A stretch of DNA of 64,000 nucleotides, taken from the NCBI RefSeq assembly GCF_004358345.1, contig NZ_CP037952.1:4526001-4590000 (forward strand). The letters run 5' to 3'. The position numbers and the translations under genes were made by a program. This DNA is from Parashewanella spongiae. GTDB taxonomy: Bacteria > Pseudomonadota > Gammaproteobacteria > Enterobacterales > Shewanellaceae. Positions 18,592-26,587 of the stretch are shown one piece after another (the first letter of the stretch is position 1; the number at the start of each line of letters is the position of its first letter). Below the pieces are notes generated by a model that saw only the letters and a list, made by a program, of their open reading frames with translations, was not told the origin of the DNA and made no database searches.

Positions 18592-19520
18592 TTTAAGGTG
18601 GACAAAACTGTCACGTAGACAAATATCTCGCAAGCTATACGCCAACGGAATACCCGCCAGTAAAAACCTCGTTTCAAGATTATTGCGTCAGCAGGGTTTT
18701 CACCGTCGTAAGGCTCAGAAAACCAAAACGATGAAACAACATGTCGATCGTAACGCTCAGTTTGAAAAACTAGCTCAACTGAAACAAGACTATCTTGATA
18801 AGGGGAAAACCGTCCTGAGTATCGATACAAAAAAGAAAGAACAATTAGGTAATTACTTTCGTGATGGAGTCACAGATGCCGCTGAGCCGACAACCGTTAA
18901 TGATCATGATTTTCCTAGTATTGGTCATGGTAAACTCATACCTCACGGCATCTACGACCTAAAAAATAATGAAGCCTGTCAACACCTGAATACAAGCAGC
19001 GATACATCATAGTTAGCCTGTGACAGTATTGAACTGTGGTGGAATGAACAAGGAAAACAAGCTTATGGTGAGCAAGACGAAATACTGATTTTGTGTGATT
19101 GTGGTGGAAGTAATAGTGCCAACTCGTACTTGTTTAAAGAAGATCTGCAATCGTTGTCTAATCGTTTAAAAATGAAGATCAGAGTTGTTCATTATCCAGC
19201 TTATTGCTCGAAGTACAATCCAATTGAGCACCTTGTTTTTCCTCATGTTACAAGAGCTTGTAAAGGTGTTCCTTTCGAGGCTGTTGAAGTTGCAAAGCAC
19301 TATATGGAGAAGGCAGAGACCACCAAAGGATTTAATGTAAAAGTGAGAGTTATGGACAAAATTTATGAGAAAGAACGAAAATACGCATTATCATGCAAGG
19401 AAAGTATGACCATCTTATTTGATAAGGCGCTACCTAAATGGAATTACACAGTAGTTCCTGCTTGAGCTGGAAATCGGGAAGTTATTTTGGGACAGTTCCT
19501 TGATACCAATTGAAGCCAAG

Positions 19521-19787
19521 CTAGGGGCTGTTTATCTTTCGTGATTATTTTTGCAGCGATAAATTGGTCGTTTATACAAGACAGAGCTTATGCGGTTTGG
19601 TATTTCAAATAAGCAAGCGATAACGCAGTAGAAATGACCAATTTACGCTGTCAGAGATGCTTTTGAGCGTTCACTATTCTGTGTTGTAACCCGTTTACTT
19701 AGATGACTAAGCTTCACGGCTTACGCCTTGAACAGATAAACGCTCAAATAGCACAAAATTTAATCCTGAAAGATAAACAGCCCCTAG
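19521..19787. repeat. MITE with GGGGCTGTTTATCTTTC ends
   Basis: A 267-bp foldback element bounded by CTAGGGGCTGTTTATCTTTC and its exact inverse. CTAG at both borders is either part of the repeat or a target duplication. A related copy lies at 57108-57421. Its right border overlaps the stop codon of cydX. Confidence 0.85.
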
Positions 19788-19897
19788 TCATCTACACTTT
19801 CTCGATCCATATTTTCAGTATTTTCTAACCACAATGCGTTGATGATCCCAAAAGAGCATGCCAACAGGACACCTAATATCCAACTAAAATACCACAT
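19784..19897 (-). CDS. cydX: Cytochrome bd oxidase small subunit CydX
   Basis: A 37-residue single-pass membrane peptide, beginning MWYFSWILGVLLACSFGI, that matches CydX (E. coli MWYFAWILGTLLACSFG). CydX stabilises the CydAB haem environment in the inner membrane. It sits just after cydB in the same direction, the standard cydABX order. Its stop TAG (plus-strand CTA 19784-19786) lies in the CTAG border of the neighbouring MITE, so the insertion abuts the very end of the operon. It is short but very characteristic. Confidence 0.93.
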   Translation of the reverse strand: MWYFSWILGVLLACSFGIINALWLENTENMDRESVDD

Positions 19898-19909
19898 ACT
19901 GTGTTCCCT

Positions 19910-21049
19910 CTAATAAAGTGATGCTTGTTTTTCTTCAATGTGTTTACGGGTTAATCGGCCAAACATTTTCATGTACGTCCAAATGGTGTAACTCAATATA
20001 ATTGGCACTAAAATCCCTGCGGCAATTGTCATTATAGTTAACGTTTTTTGGCTGGCCGTTGCATCCCACATGGTTAAACTCATGTTTGGTGATAATGACG
20101 ATGGCATAACAAATGGAAACATAGCGGCTCCGCATGTGAGTATAACCATCGAAATGGTAATTGAACTTGAGAAAAACGCCCAACCTGAACGATTAAACCT
20201 GCTACAAAGCAATACAATAATAGGGAACATCAAGCCTAGAATAGGCAGCATTAAACTCAATGGGTATCGTTCATAATTAATTAACCAAGCACCAGCCTCA
20301 ATAGCAACTTGTTTAACACGAGGATCAGAAACGCCTGTTGGTGAAAGCCCTGACTGCACAACATAGCCATCAATACCTAGAATTAACCATATACCAGCAG
20401 CTCCAAAGCATAATAAAAACACGACACTACTGATCTGGCTCGCGATCGCAGCCTTCGCCCGTAAATGTGCCTCTGTTTTCATTTGTAGCCATGTTGCTCC
20501 TTGCATAACAAACATAGACACACAAACCAAACCCGCCAACAAACCAAATGGATTAAGTAGTTGCCAAAAGCTCCCATGATAGTTGGCTCTTAAATACTCA
20601 TCTAAGGTAAACGGCACACCTTGAAGTAAATTACCAAAAGCAACACCAATGATTAACGGAGGGACAACGCCTCCAATAAATAATGCCCAATCCCAAGTGG
20701 TGCGCCATCTTGGATCTTGGATCTTTGAGCGATAATCAAAACCTACAGGTCTTAAATACAGCGCAAACAGTACAAACATCATCGCAAGATAAAAGCCTGA
20801 AAACGCAACCGCATAAACCATAGGCCAAGCAGCAAACAGAGCTCCAGCGCCTGTAATTAGCCATACTTGATTGCCATCCCAATGGGGAGCAACAGTATTA
20901 ATCATCACTCGACGTTCAATATCATCATGCCCAAGAATCGGCAACAAAGCCCCTACGCCCATATCAAAACCGTCAGTGACTGCAAAACCAATAAACAAAA
21001 CACCAATAAGTGCCCACCAAATAAGCCGTATAATTTCATAATCCAACAT
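19910..21049 (-). CDS. cydB: Cytochrome bd ubiquinol oxidase subunit II
   Basis: The 379-residue inner-membrane subunit II of the high-affinity quinol oxidase, same length as E. coli CydB. It starts MLDYEIIRLIWWALIGVL and has the conserved GFAVTDGFDMGVGALLP and APHWDGNQVWLI blocks, with eight or nine transmembrane helices. It forms the heterodimer with CydA that reduces O2 to water using quinol. It lies 10 bases downstream of cydA and is followed 12 bases later by cydX, a three-gene operon. Confidence 0.97.
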   Translation of the reverse strand: MLDYEIIRLIWWALIGVLFIGFAVTDGFDMGVGALLPILGHDDIERRVMINTVAPHWDGNQVWLITGAGALFAAWPMVYAVAFSGFYLAMMFVLFALYLRPVGFDYRSKIQDPRWRTTWDWALFIGGVVPPLIIGVAFGNLLQGVPFTLDEYLRANYHGSFWQLLNPFGLLAGLVCVSMFVMQGATWLQMKTEAHLRAKAAIASQISSVVFLLCFGAAGIWLILGIDGYVVQSGLSPTGVSDPRVKQVAIEAGAWLINYERYPLSLMLPILGLMFPIIVLLCSRFNRSGWAFFSSSITISMVILTCGAAMFPFVMPSSLSPNMSLTMWDATASQKTLTIMTIAAGILVPIILSYTIWTYMKMFGRLTRKHIEEKQASLY

Positions 21050-21059
21050 AGTCGTTTCC

Positions 21060-22637
21060 TTATGTTTTACGAGTGTCGGCTGGCGACGTTGGGGATTCGA
21101 AGTGATAACGCCCTGTTTGTAGGCTACTTGGTCCTTTCAAAATAAATTTACGCATAAGGAACACTTCAACACAAAGTAGAATGGTATAAAACACTGTAAT
21201 AGTGATGATACTGAACCAGATTTCACTGGGGTCTAGTGTCGATGCGGATAAATGTGTAGGAAGAATTTCAGATATCGTCCAAGGCTGTCTACCGTATTCT
21301 GCCACCAGCCAACCACATTCAATGGCTAACCAAGGAAGTGGTAAACTGTATAACGCTGCTTTCAATACCCACTTTTTCTCGGCAATTTTATGGCGCGTAC
21401 TTTGCCAAAAGGCCGCAAAGAAAACGAAAAGCATGATCACGCCAAAGCCCACCATAATGCGAAAACTCCAGAATATGGGTGCGACTCTAGGAATACTATC
21501 TTTTGCTGCGGCTTTAATTTGTTCTTCGGTTGCATCGACCACATTATCAGTAAAACGTTTCAGCAGTAGCCCATAACCCAGATCACCTTTCACTGCGTCG
21601 AACTGGGCAATCACTTCTGGTGACTTTTCACCACTTCGCAGCCTTTCCAATAAACCATAGGCGATCATTCCATTACGGATACGCACTTCATGCTCTTTGA
21701 TCAGATCTCGAAGACCTGTAACTTCTTCAGTAAGGCTTCTTGTCGCTATGATCCCCATTAAATAAGGCACTTTCAGTGCATATTCAGTATGTTGTTTTTC
21801 TTGATCTGGCAAACCGATAATAGTGAAAGCCGCAGGAGCCGATTCTGTATGCCACTCGGCCTCGATAGCGGCTAATTTCACTCGCTGAACTTCACCTACT
21901 TCATAGCCAGATTCGTCACCTAATACCATCACCGATAGTATTGATGCCATCCCAAAACTTGCAGCAATCGCAAATGAACGACGTGCAAAAGGTAAATCAC
22001 GTTGCTTTAGGATATAAAAAGCACTGATAGCCAGCACAAACATAGCACCTGTTACATAGCCGGCAGCCACCGTGTGAACAAACTTAACCTGAGCGACTGG
22101 GTTAAAGACAATTTCCCCAAAGTTGGTCATTTCCATTCGCATGGTTTCAAAATTGAACACTGAACCAACTGGGTTTTGCATCCAACCATTCGCAATTAAG
22201 ATCCATAACGCAGAAAGGTTAGTCCCCAACGCCATTAACCAAGTTACGCCTAAATGTTGGCGTTTACTGAACCGCTCCCACCCAAAGAAGAACATGCCAA
22301 CAAAGGTTGACTCTAAGAAAAAAGCCATCAAACCTTCAAGCGCTAATGGAGCCCCAAATACATCACCAACATAATGAGAATAATAGGACCAATTAGTACC
22401 AAATTGGAACTCCATTGCGATCCCTGTCGTGACACCGAGTGCGAAATTAATTCCGAAAAGTTTTCCCCAGAATTTAGTCATATCTCGGTATATCACCTTG
22501 TCTGTCATCACATAAAGTGATTCCATGATTGCCAATAAGATAGACAAGCCGAGGGTAAGTGGCACGAAAAGAAAATGGTACATCGCCGTTAGTGCAAATT
22601 GCCATCGGGATAACTCAACAACTTCGTCGAGGATCAT
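21060..22637 (-). CDS. cydA: Cytochrome bd ubiquinol oxidase subunit I
   Basis: The 525-residue haem-binding subunit I. The start [21 protein letters not shown] contains the axial His of haem b595/d (His21). The Q-loop is the long form, with [19 protein letters not shown] and a periplasmic insert. The C-terminal Met/haem region is [14 protein letters not shown] chose the ATG at 22637, which has AAGGA upstream; an upstream ATG at 22664 would add nine residues unlike the family. First gene of cydABX. Regulators such as ArcA or FNR would be expected, but I see no clear site. Confidence 0.97.
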   Translation of the reverse strand: MILDEVVELSRWQFALTAMYHFLFVPLTLGLSILLAIMESLYVMTDKVIYRDMTKFWGKLFGINFALGVTTGIAMEFQFGTNWSYYSHYVGDVFGAPLALEGLMAFFLESTFVGMFFFGWERFSKRQHLGVTWLMALGTNLSALWILIANGWMQNPVGSVFNFETMRMEMTNFGEIVFNPVAQVKFVHTVAAGYVTGAMFVLAISAFYILKQRDLPFARRSFAIAASFGMASILSVMVLGDESGYEVGEVQRVKLAAIEAEWHTESAPAAFTIIGLPDQEKQHTEYALKVPYLMGIIATRSLTEEVTGLRDLIKEHEVRIRNGMIAYGLLERLRSGEKSPEVIAQFDAVKGDLGYGLLLKRFTDNVVDATEEQIKAAAKDSIPRVAPIFWSFRIMVGFGVIMLFVFFAAFWQSTRHKIAEKKWVLKAALYSLPLPWLAIECGWLVAEYGRQPWTISEILPTHLSASTLDPSEIWFSIITITVFYTILLCVEVFLMRKFILKGPSSLQTGRYHFESPTSPADTRKT

Positions 22638-22902
22638 AAATGATTCCTTAAAACTACAGTGCATTGACTCTATGATAGATTATTAAATATACGCCTTAAG
22701 TCACTATTTAAATACCTTAGCTTAGTAAACTACTAAAAAGCCAAAAAACAGATGAGATTCTCACAATTACGACTGAGCTAAGTGATTTACACACATAAGT
22801 AATAGTTAATTGGGGTATTTGAATGCCTTGTTCAATTAACAATACAGTTTAACAGTCCCCCAAAACAATCTTGTTAATCTGACATTACATATTAGTAATT
22901 GA

Positions 22903-24123
22903 CTAAAACTGGCGAAGCAGCTCGCAATAGATGTGGTATAGGTGATGGATGTCGGCCAATTTTGAACGTTCGTTAACTTGATGAATGGTTTTATTGGGTA
23001 AGCCAAGTTCAAGCACTTGAGTGGTATCACTGGCAAGGAAACGCCCGTCCGAAGTTCCACCTGAAGTTGATAAGCGAGGAAAGATCCCTGTCACTGAATG
23101 TATCGCTAACTCAGCTTTTGCAATCAAACTGTCTTGTTTTTTATCTTGAGTAAAATAAGGCTGACAATGACGCTCCCACTTAATATCTAGTGACTGTAAA
23201 GCGGCTTCACTCAGTGGTAACGCCATTAAACGATTCATGATTTTTTCTTGAATGTCTGCAAGAGAATATCGATGGCTATAACGAACATTGAAACAAATTT
23301 CACAACGTCCAGGAATGATATTGTCCGTAAATGCCCCTGAATTGATGTAAGTGACCTGCAACCCTGTTCCAGGAAAATCATCGCAGCCTTCATCCCACGT
23401 TGTTTTTTCAAGCGTGTTTACAATAGTTGATGCAAGGTGAACCGCATTTTCAGCATAACCTGCATAGGCAACGTGACCTTGCTTACCGTTAACTATTATC
23501 GTTGCAGAAACGGCACCACGACGACCAACTTTTATCACATCACCTGTGTTTCTATCGCTTGTCGGCTCACCCACTACACAATAGTCTGGTAATGAATCAT
23601 CTTGTATTAAACGCTCAACGATAGTTCTTGTACCAAACTCCGCTTCACCTTCTTCATCACTCGTTACGAGAAATTGCCAACAAGTTTTAGGCTGGTAACC
23701 CGAAGCCAACACATCTTCCATTGCAGCAACCATAACCGCCAATGCACTCTTCATATCTACCGCTCCGCGGCCGATGAGTTCATCGTCAACAATCTCACCA
23801 TCAAAGGGGGGAACTTGCCATAACTCTGGCTGTGGGGCTGGCACGACATCAGTATGTCCAGCAAAGGCAAATCGCGTGGGTGCACTTCCAAAAGATGCAA
23901 TTAAATTGCTTACGCCTTGAGTTTTATAAAGCTCAATCGTGAATCCCATTTTCTGTAACTTTTTTGCGAGCCAAGGTTGGCAACTTGCATCTTCCGGAGT
24001 AACAGATCGTTTTTTTATCAAAGTTTGTGAGTATTTCACCGCTTTTAAGCGAGTAAGTGTGTCATCCTTTTGTGCAAAGGTCTGAGTCACTGAGCCTTTC
24101 TTAATCCTTGATACAGTCATCAT
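22903..24123 (-). CDS. dapE: Succinyl-diaminopimelate desuccinylase
   Basis: Hydrolyses N-succinyl-LL-diaminopimelate to LL-DAP and succinate in the lysine/peptidoglycan pathway. A cytosolic M20-family di-zinc enzyme of 406 residues. Zinc ligands and catalytic residues are FAGHTDVVP (His90, Asp92), GRGAVDMK (Asp123), TSDEEGE (Glu157-158), and a final His in NKTIHQVNE. STSGGTSDGRF is the DapE signature. Homologues are about 375 residues; an N-terminal extension of about 28 residues precedes VKYSQTLIKKRS, so a GTG at 24039 is an alternative start, though without a ribosome binding site. With lysC it gives two lysine-pathway genes in the window. Confidence 0.93.
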   Translation of the reverse strand: MMTVSRIKKGSVTQTFAQKDDTLTRLKAVKYSQTLIKKRSVTPEDASCQPWLAKKLQKMGFTIELYKTQGVSNLIASFGSAPTRFAFAGHTDVVPAPQPELWQVPPFDGEIVDDELIGRGAVDMKSALAVMVAAMEDVLASGYQPKTCWQFLVTSDEEGEAEFGTRTIVERLIQDDSLPDYCVVGEPTSDRNTGDVIKVGRRGAVSATIIVNGKQGHVAYAGYAENAVHLASTIVNTLEKTTWDEGCDDFPGTGLQVTYINSGAFTDNIIPGRCEICFNVRYSHRYSLADIQEKIMNRLMALPLSEAALQSLDIKWERHCQPYFTQDKKQDSLIAKAELAIHSVTGIFPRLSTSGGTSDGRFLASDTTQVLELGLPNKTIHQVNERSKLADIHHLYHIYCELLRQF

Positions 24124-24634
24124 CTACATCCCACAGTGATTTCTCTTTTGTATTTCGCCAAAGAATTTTGACAATATGATGACAATACAAAATTAGTTAG
24201 ATCTACATCTTATTTTGCAAACATCACCCACTCACTGTGTAATTCGATAGAAGCTTAAAAAAATAATTATTAATCGTAGATAAAGCAAACCGGATAAAAA
24301 AATATCCTCTATGCTTGTTATAGATTTCAAATTTATGATCATACTCATTAAAGCTGACATTGAGCACATCTATTAAAAACCCAAAATTAATGAATGGTTA
24401 CTCATTTTTTCGTTATAAAAATGTTCATATCGGTTAATTTTAAGTAAAACATAGACAAAAAGTGATTTCTTATTCAACCTTAACTGCATAACTATTCCGT
24501 GTGCGCAATGTCAGTTAAAGTTAACAGTATTTTATTTTATGTTACAGTTTGATAATCAAGATACCAGAGTGAAGTAAAAACGAGACATTACAACGCACTG
24601 ACAACGACGGAACACAAAGATTTAGAGGTATTTC
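24124..24634. other. Divergent intergenic region, dapE / PilZ gene
   Basis: 511 AT-rich bases between divergent genes, presumably carrying both promoters. I see no gene, RNA or MITE. Confidence 0.5.
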
Positions 24635-25018
24635 ATGGATGATAGACGTAAGTTTTCTCGAGTATTGTTTCAAGCAAAAGCTACATTATCTCATCTACCA
24701 ACATTCTGGCAGACACAGGTTCATGATCTTAGTCTAAACGGCGCGCTCATACAGCGACCTAACAATTTCACTGATATACCAAATAAAACATTCAAGTTAT
24801 CACTGTTTTTGCCTTCAACAGACATCGAAATTTCGATGGATGCTAAAATTGTCTATAGCAGTGAAAAACAGCTAGGTTTACGTTGCATCGATATCGATGT
24901 CGAAAGTATGGGGCACTTAAAACGCTTAGTCGAACTCAACTGTGGCAACCCTAATTTACTGCATAGAGAGCTACCACAATTTATAAGGGAACATTCCCTG
25001 CAAACTTTGTTCGTTTAG
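24635..25018 (+). CDS. Single-domain PilZ protein (c-di-GMP receptor)
   Basis: A 127-residue protein made of one PilZ domain. The N-terminal RRKFSR supplies the RxxxR c-di-GMP contact, and DLSLNGALIQRP supplies the D/NxSxxG motif. Both binding motifs are intact, so ligand binding is likely. There are no membrane segments. Output is unknown; small PilZ proteins often act as adaptors for motility or adhesion. Start ATG at 24635 follows GAGGT. It is convergent with radA, whose last four bases overlap its end. Confidence 0.88.
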   Translation: MDDRRKFSRVLFQAKATLSHLPTFWQTQVHDLSLNGALIQRPNNFTDIPNKTFKLSLFLPSTDIEISMDAKIVYSSEKQLGLRCIDIDVESMGHLKRLVELNCGNPNLLHRELPQFIREHSLQTLFV

Positions 25019-26388
25019 TTGATCAATTCTAGCAATTCATGAATCGTTTTAACGGGAGTAATTTTTGCTCCCAAACCTTCCATAGATTTATGGTAATTAC
25101 GGTAAGGAATAAAAATCTCTGTAAATCCATGTTGAGCCGCTTCTTTCACTCTTGGTACACCACTGTCTATCGGTCGCACATCGCCATTTAAACTTAACTC
25201 ACCCATAATACAAGTTGTTCTCGGTACTACAAACTCATTCAAACTACTGAGTAATGCAGCTACTAAAGCAAGATCAATACAGGTTTCAGATTCATCAATT
25301 TTTAGTCCGCCAACGATATTAAAAAAAGTATCATGGAATATTTTGGTTTTGGTGTGCTTGCGTAGGATCCCTGTCAACATTTTAATCCGATTCATATTCA
25401 AGCCAACACAAACACGCTGTGGAAATTCCGTTTCTGTTTCAGTCGTTAGACATTGAATTTCAAGCAGTAGGTTACGATTGCCTTTTCGAATACAAGTAAT
25501 TGCAGAGCCAGATGAATCAGTGGACGAACCTGACAAAAAGATTTCGCTTGGATTATCAACACTCGTCATCCCTCGCTCACTCATACGGAATATACCAACG
25601 GTATCAACATCACCAAAACGGTTCTTATTTGCGCGTAATGTACGGATCTGACCATCATTTGTATCAATATGAAGCAAAGAATCAACAATGTGCACTAATG
25701 TCTGAGGGCCCGCAATTTCATTATTCTTATTTACGTGAGCAATAATGAACATAGTGACATTATTTTTTTTACAATACTGAGTCAGTGCTTGAGCCGAGCT
25801 TTTTACCTGAGACGGCGAGCCTGGGCTGCCATTAGCGGTTTCAGTAACCACAGCCTGAATTGAGTCAATAACGGCAAATTTTACTTTTTTGGCTTCAAGC
25901 TCTTCGATGATGGCTTCTACACTCGTTTCAGATAATAAGTACAAAGTATCTTCACTGTAGTTAAGTTTTAACCTATTTACGCGATTCTTGAATTGTGACA
26001 ATGATTCTTCGGCCGTGCAGTATAATGACGGCATGATTTGGGACATTAAGGCAACCAAAGCTGACAACAATGTCGTTTTACCGGCACCTGGATCACCAGA
26101 TATGATATTTACCGAACCTGAAGTCAAGCCACCGCACAACACTCGATCTAACTCACCGATACCTGTCAGCAATTTTTCAGCTTCAACACCAGCTACTTCG
26201 CTCAACTTTTTAGCGCCACCGCCAACTTCACCAGCATAACCAGATATTGACGAACGAGCAGGCTTATTGGCTGATATTTTCAGTTCAGATATGGTGTTCC
26301 ACTCTTTACAAGCTGTGCATTGACCTTGCCAGCGTGGGAAGTCTTGACCACATTCATTACATACAAATGCTGTTTTCACTTTCGCCAT
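25015..26388 (-). CDS. radA: DNA repair protein RadA (Sms)
   Basis: A RecA-like ATPase that drives branch migration in recombinational repair. At 457 residues it is the usual length. A zinc finger of four Cys at 10, 13, 24 and 27 is followed by Walker A GDPGAGKTT (98-106), the RadA-specific KNRFG motif (255-259), and a C-terminal Lon-like domain (DLALVAALLSSLNE, MGELSLNGDVRPI). The residue after VNK is variant (AHVNKNNEIAGPQ against the usual GHVTK). It lies between two PilZ genes and near serB, with which it is commonly linked in gammaproteobacteria. Confidence 0.96.
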   Translation of the reverse strand: MAKVKTAFVCNECGQDFPRWQGQCTACKEWNTISELKISANKPARSSISGYAGEVGGGAKKLSEVAGVEAEKLLTGIGELDRVLCGGLTSGSVNIISGDPGAGKTTLLSALVALMSQIMPSLYCTAEESLSQFKNRVNRLKLNYSEDTLYLLSETSVEAIIEELEAKKVKFAVIDSIQAVVTETANGSPGSPSQVKSSAQALTQYCKKNNVTMFIIAHVNKNNEIAGPQTLVHIVDSLLHIDTNDGQIRTLRANKNRFGDVDTVGIFRMSERGMTSVDNPSEIFLSGSSTDSSGSAITCIRKGNRNLLLEIQCLTTETETEFPQRVCVGLNMNRIKMLTGILRKHTKTKIFHDTFFNIVGGLKIDESETCIDLALVAALLSSLNEFVVPRTTCIMGELSLNGDVRPIDSGVPRVKEAAQHGFTEIFIPYRNYHKSMEGLGAKITPVKTIHELLELIN

Positions 26389-26587
26389 AAAAATTTATGT
26401 TCCATTTGCCTAGAGGGCGTAATTAACTCAACTCACCAAACCAGTGCGTTTGGCATTATTATTGCTTTATTTTAGTGCTAATATGTTGAATGAATCTAGT
26501 TGTTCAACTTCTCAAGCGAAATTATAACAAACTTAATGAGTAAGCCTAATAGGCTCCGATTAGTAAGCACGACAAAGAACTGACCAT

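Larger units (their letters stand above)
16034..19465 (+). pseudogene. ISAzo13-family transposase, broken by frameshift, insertion and stop
   Basis: Coding blocks in order: RDRRRYATIEALKLGHVGI, LKCDPKTISRGIYELE, LKNHTAGDPMRQDL, then after the insertion RWTKLSRRQISRKLYANG, VLSIDTKKKEQLGNYFRDG, HDFPSIGHGKLIPHGIYD, and finally CDCGGSNSANSYLF and HYPAYCSKYNPIEH. These are typical of ISAzo13 transposases. Lesions: a one-base loss in the G run near 16240-16250 (GGGRKK frame lost), the MITE and intron insertion at 16349, and a TAG at 19009-19011 between SDTS and LACDSI. Not functional. Confidence 0.93.
15945..19499 (+). mobile_element. ISAzo13-family insertion sequence carrying a nested MITE and group II intron
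   Basis: Terminal inverted repeats GGAACTGTCCCAAAATAAC (left) and the inverse at 19480-19499, with a 3-bp TTG duplication (15942-15944, 19500-19502). Total 3555 bp, of which 16349-18591 plus a TTTAA duplication is the inserted intron and MITE; the IS alone would be about 1.3 kb. It is inserted in an IS982 remnant. The MITE at 9142-9408 shares its ends. Confidence 0.92.

Noticed and set aside
18543-18830. Minus-strand frame of 95 codons across the MITE/IS junction
   Set aside because: It spans a mobile-element boundary and overlaps ISAzo13 transposase sequence on the other strand, so it cannot be an ancestral gene.
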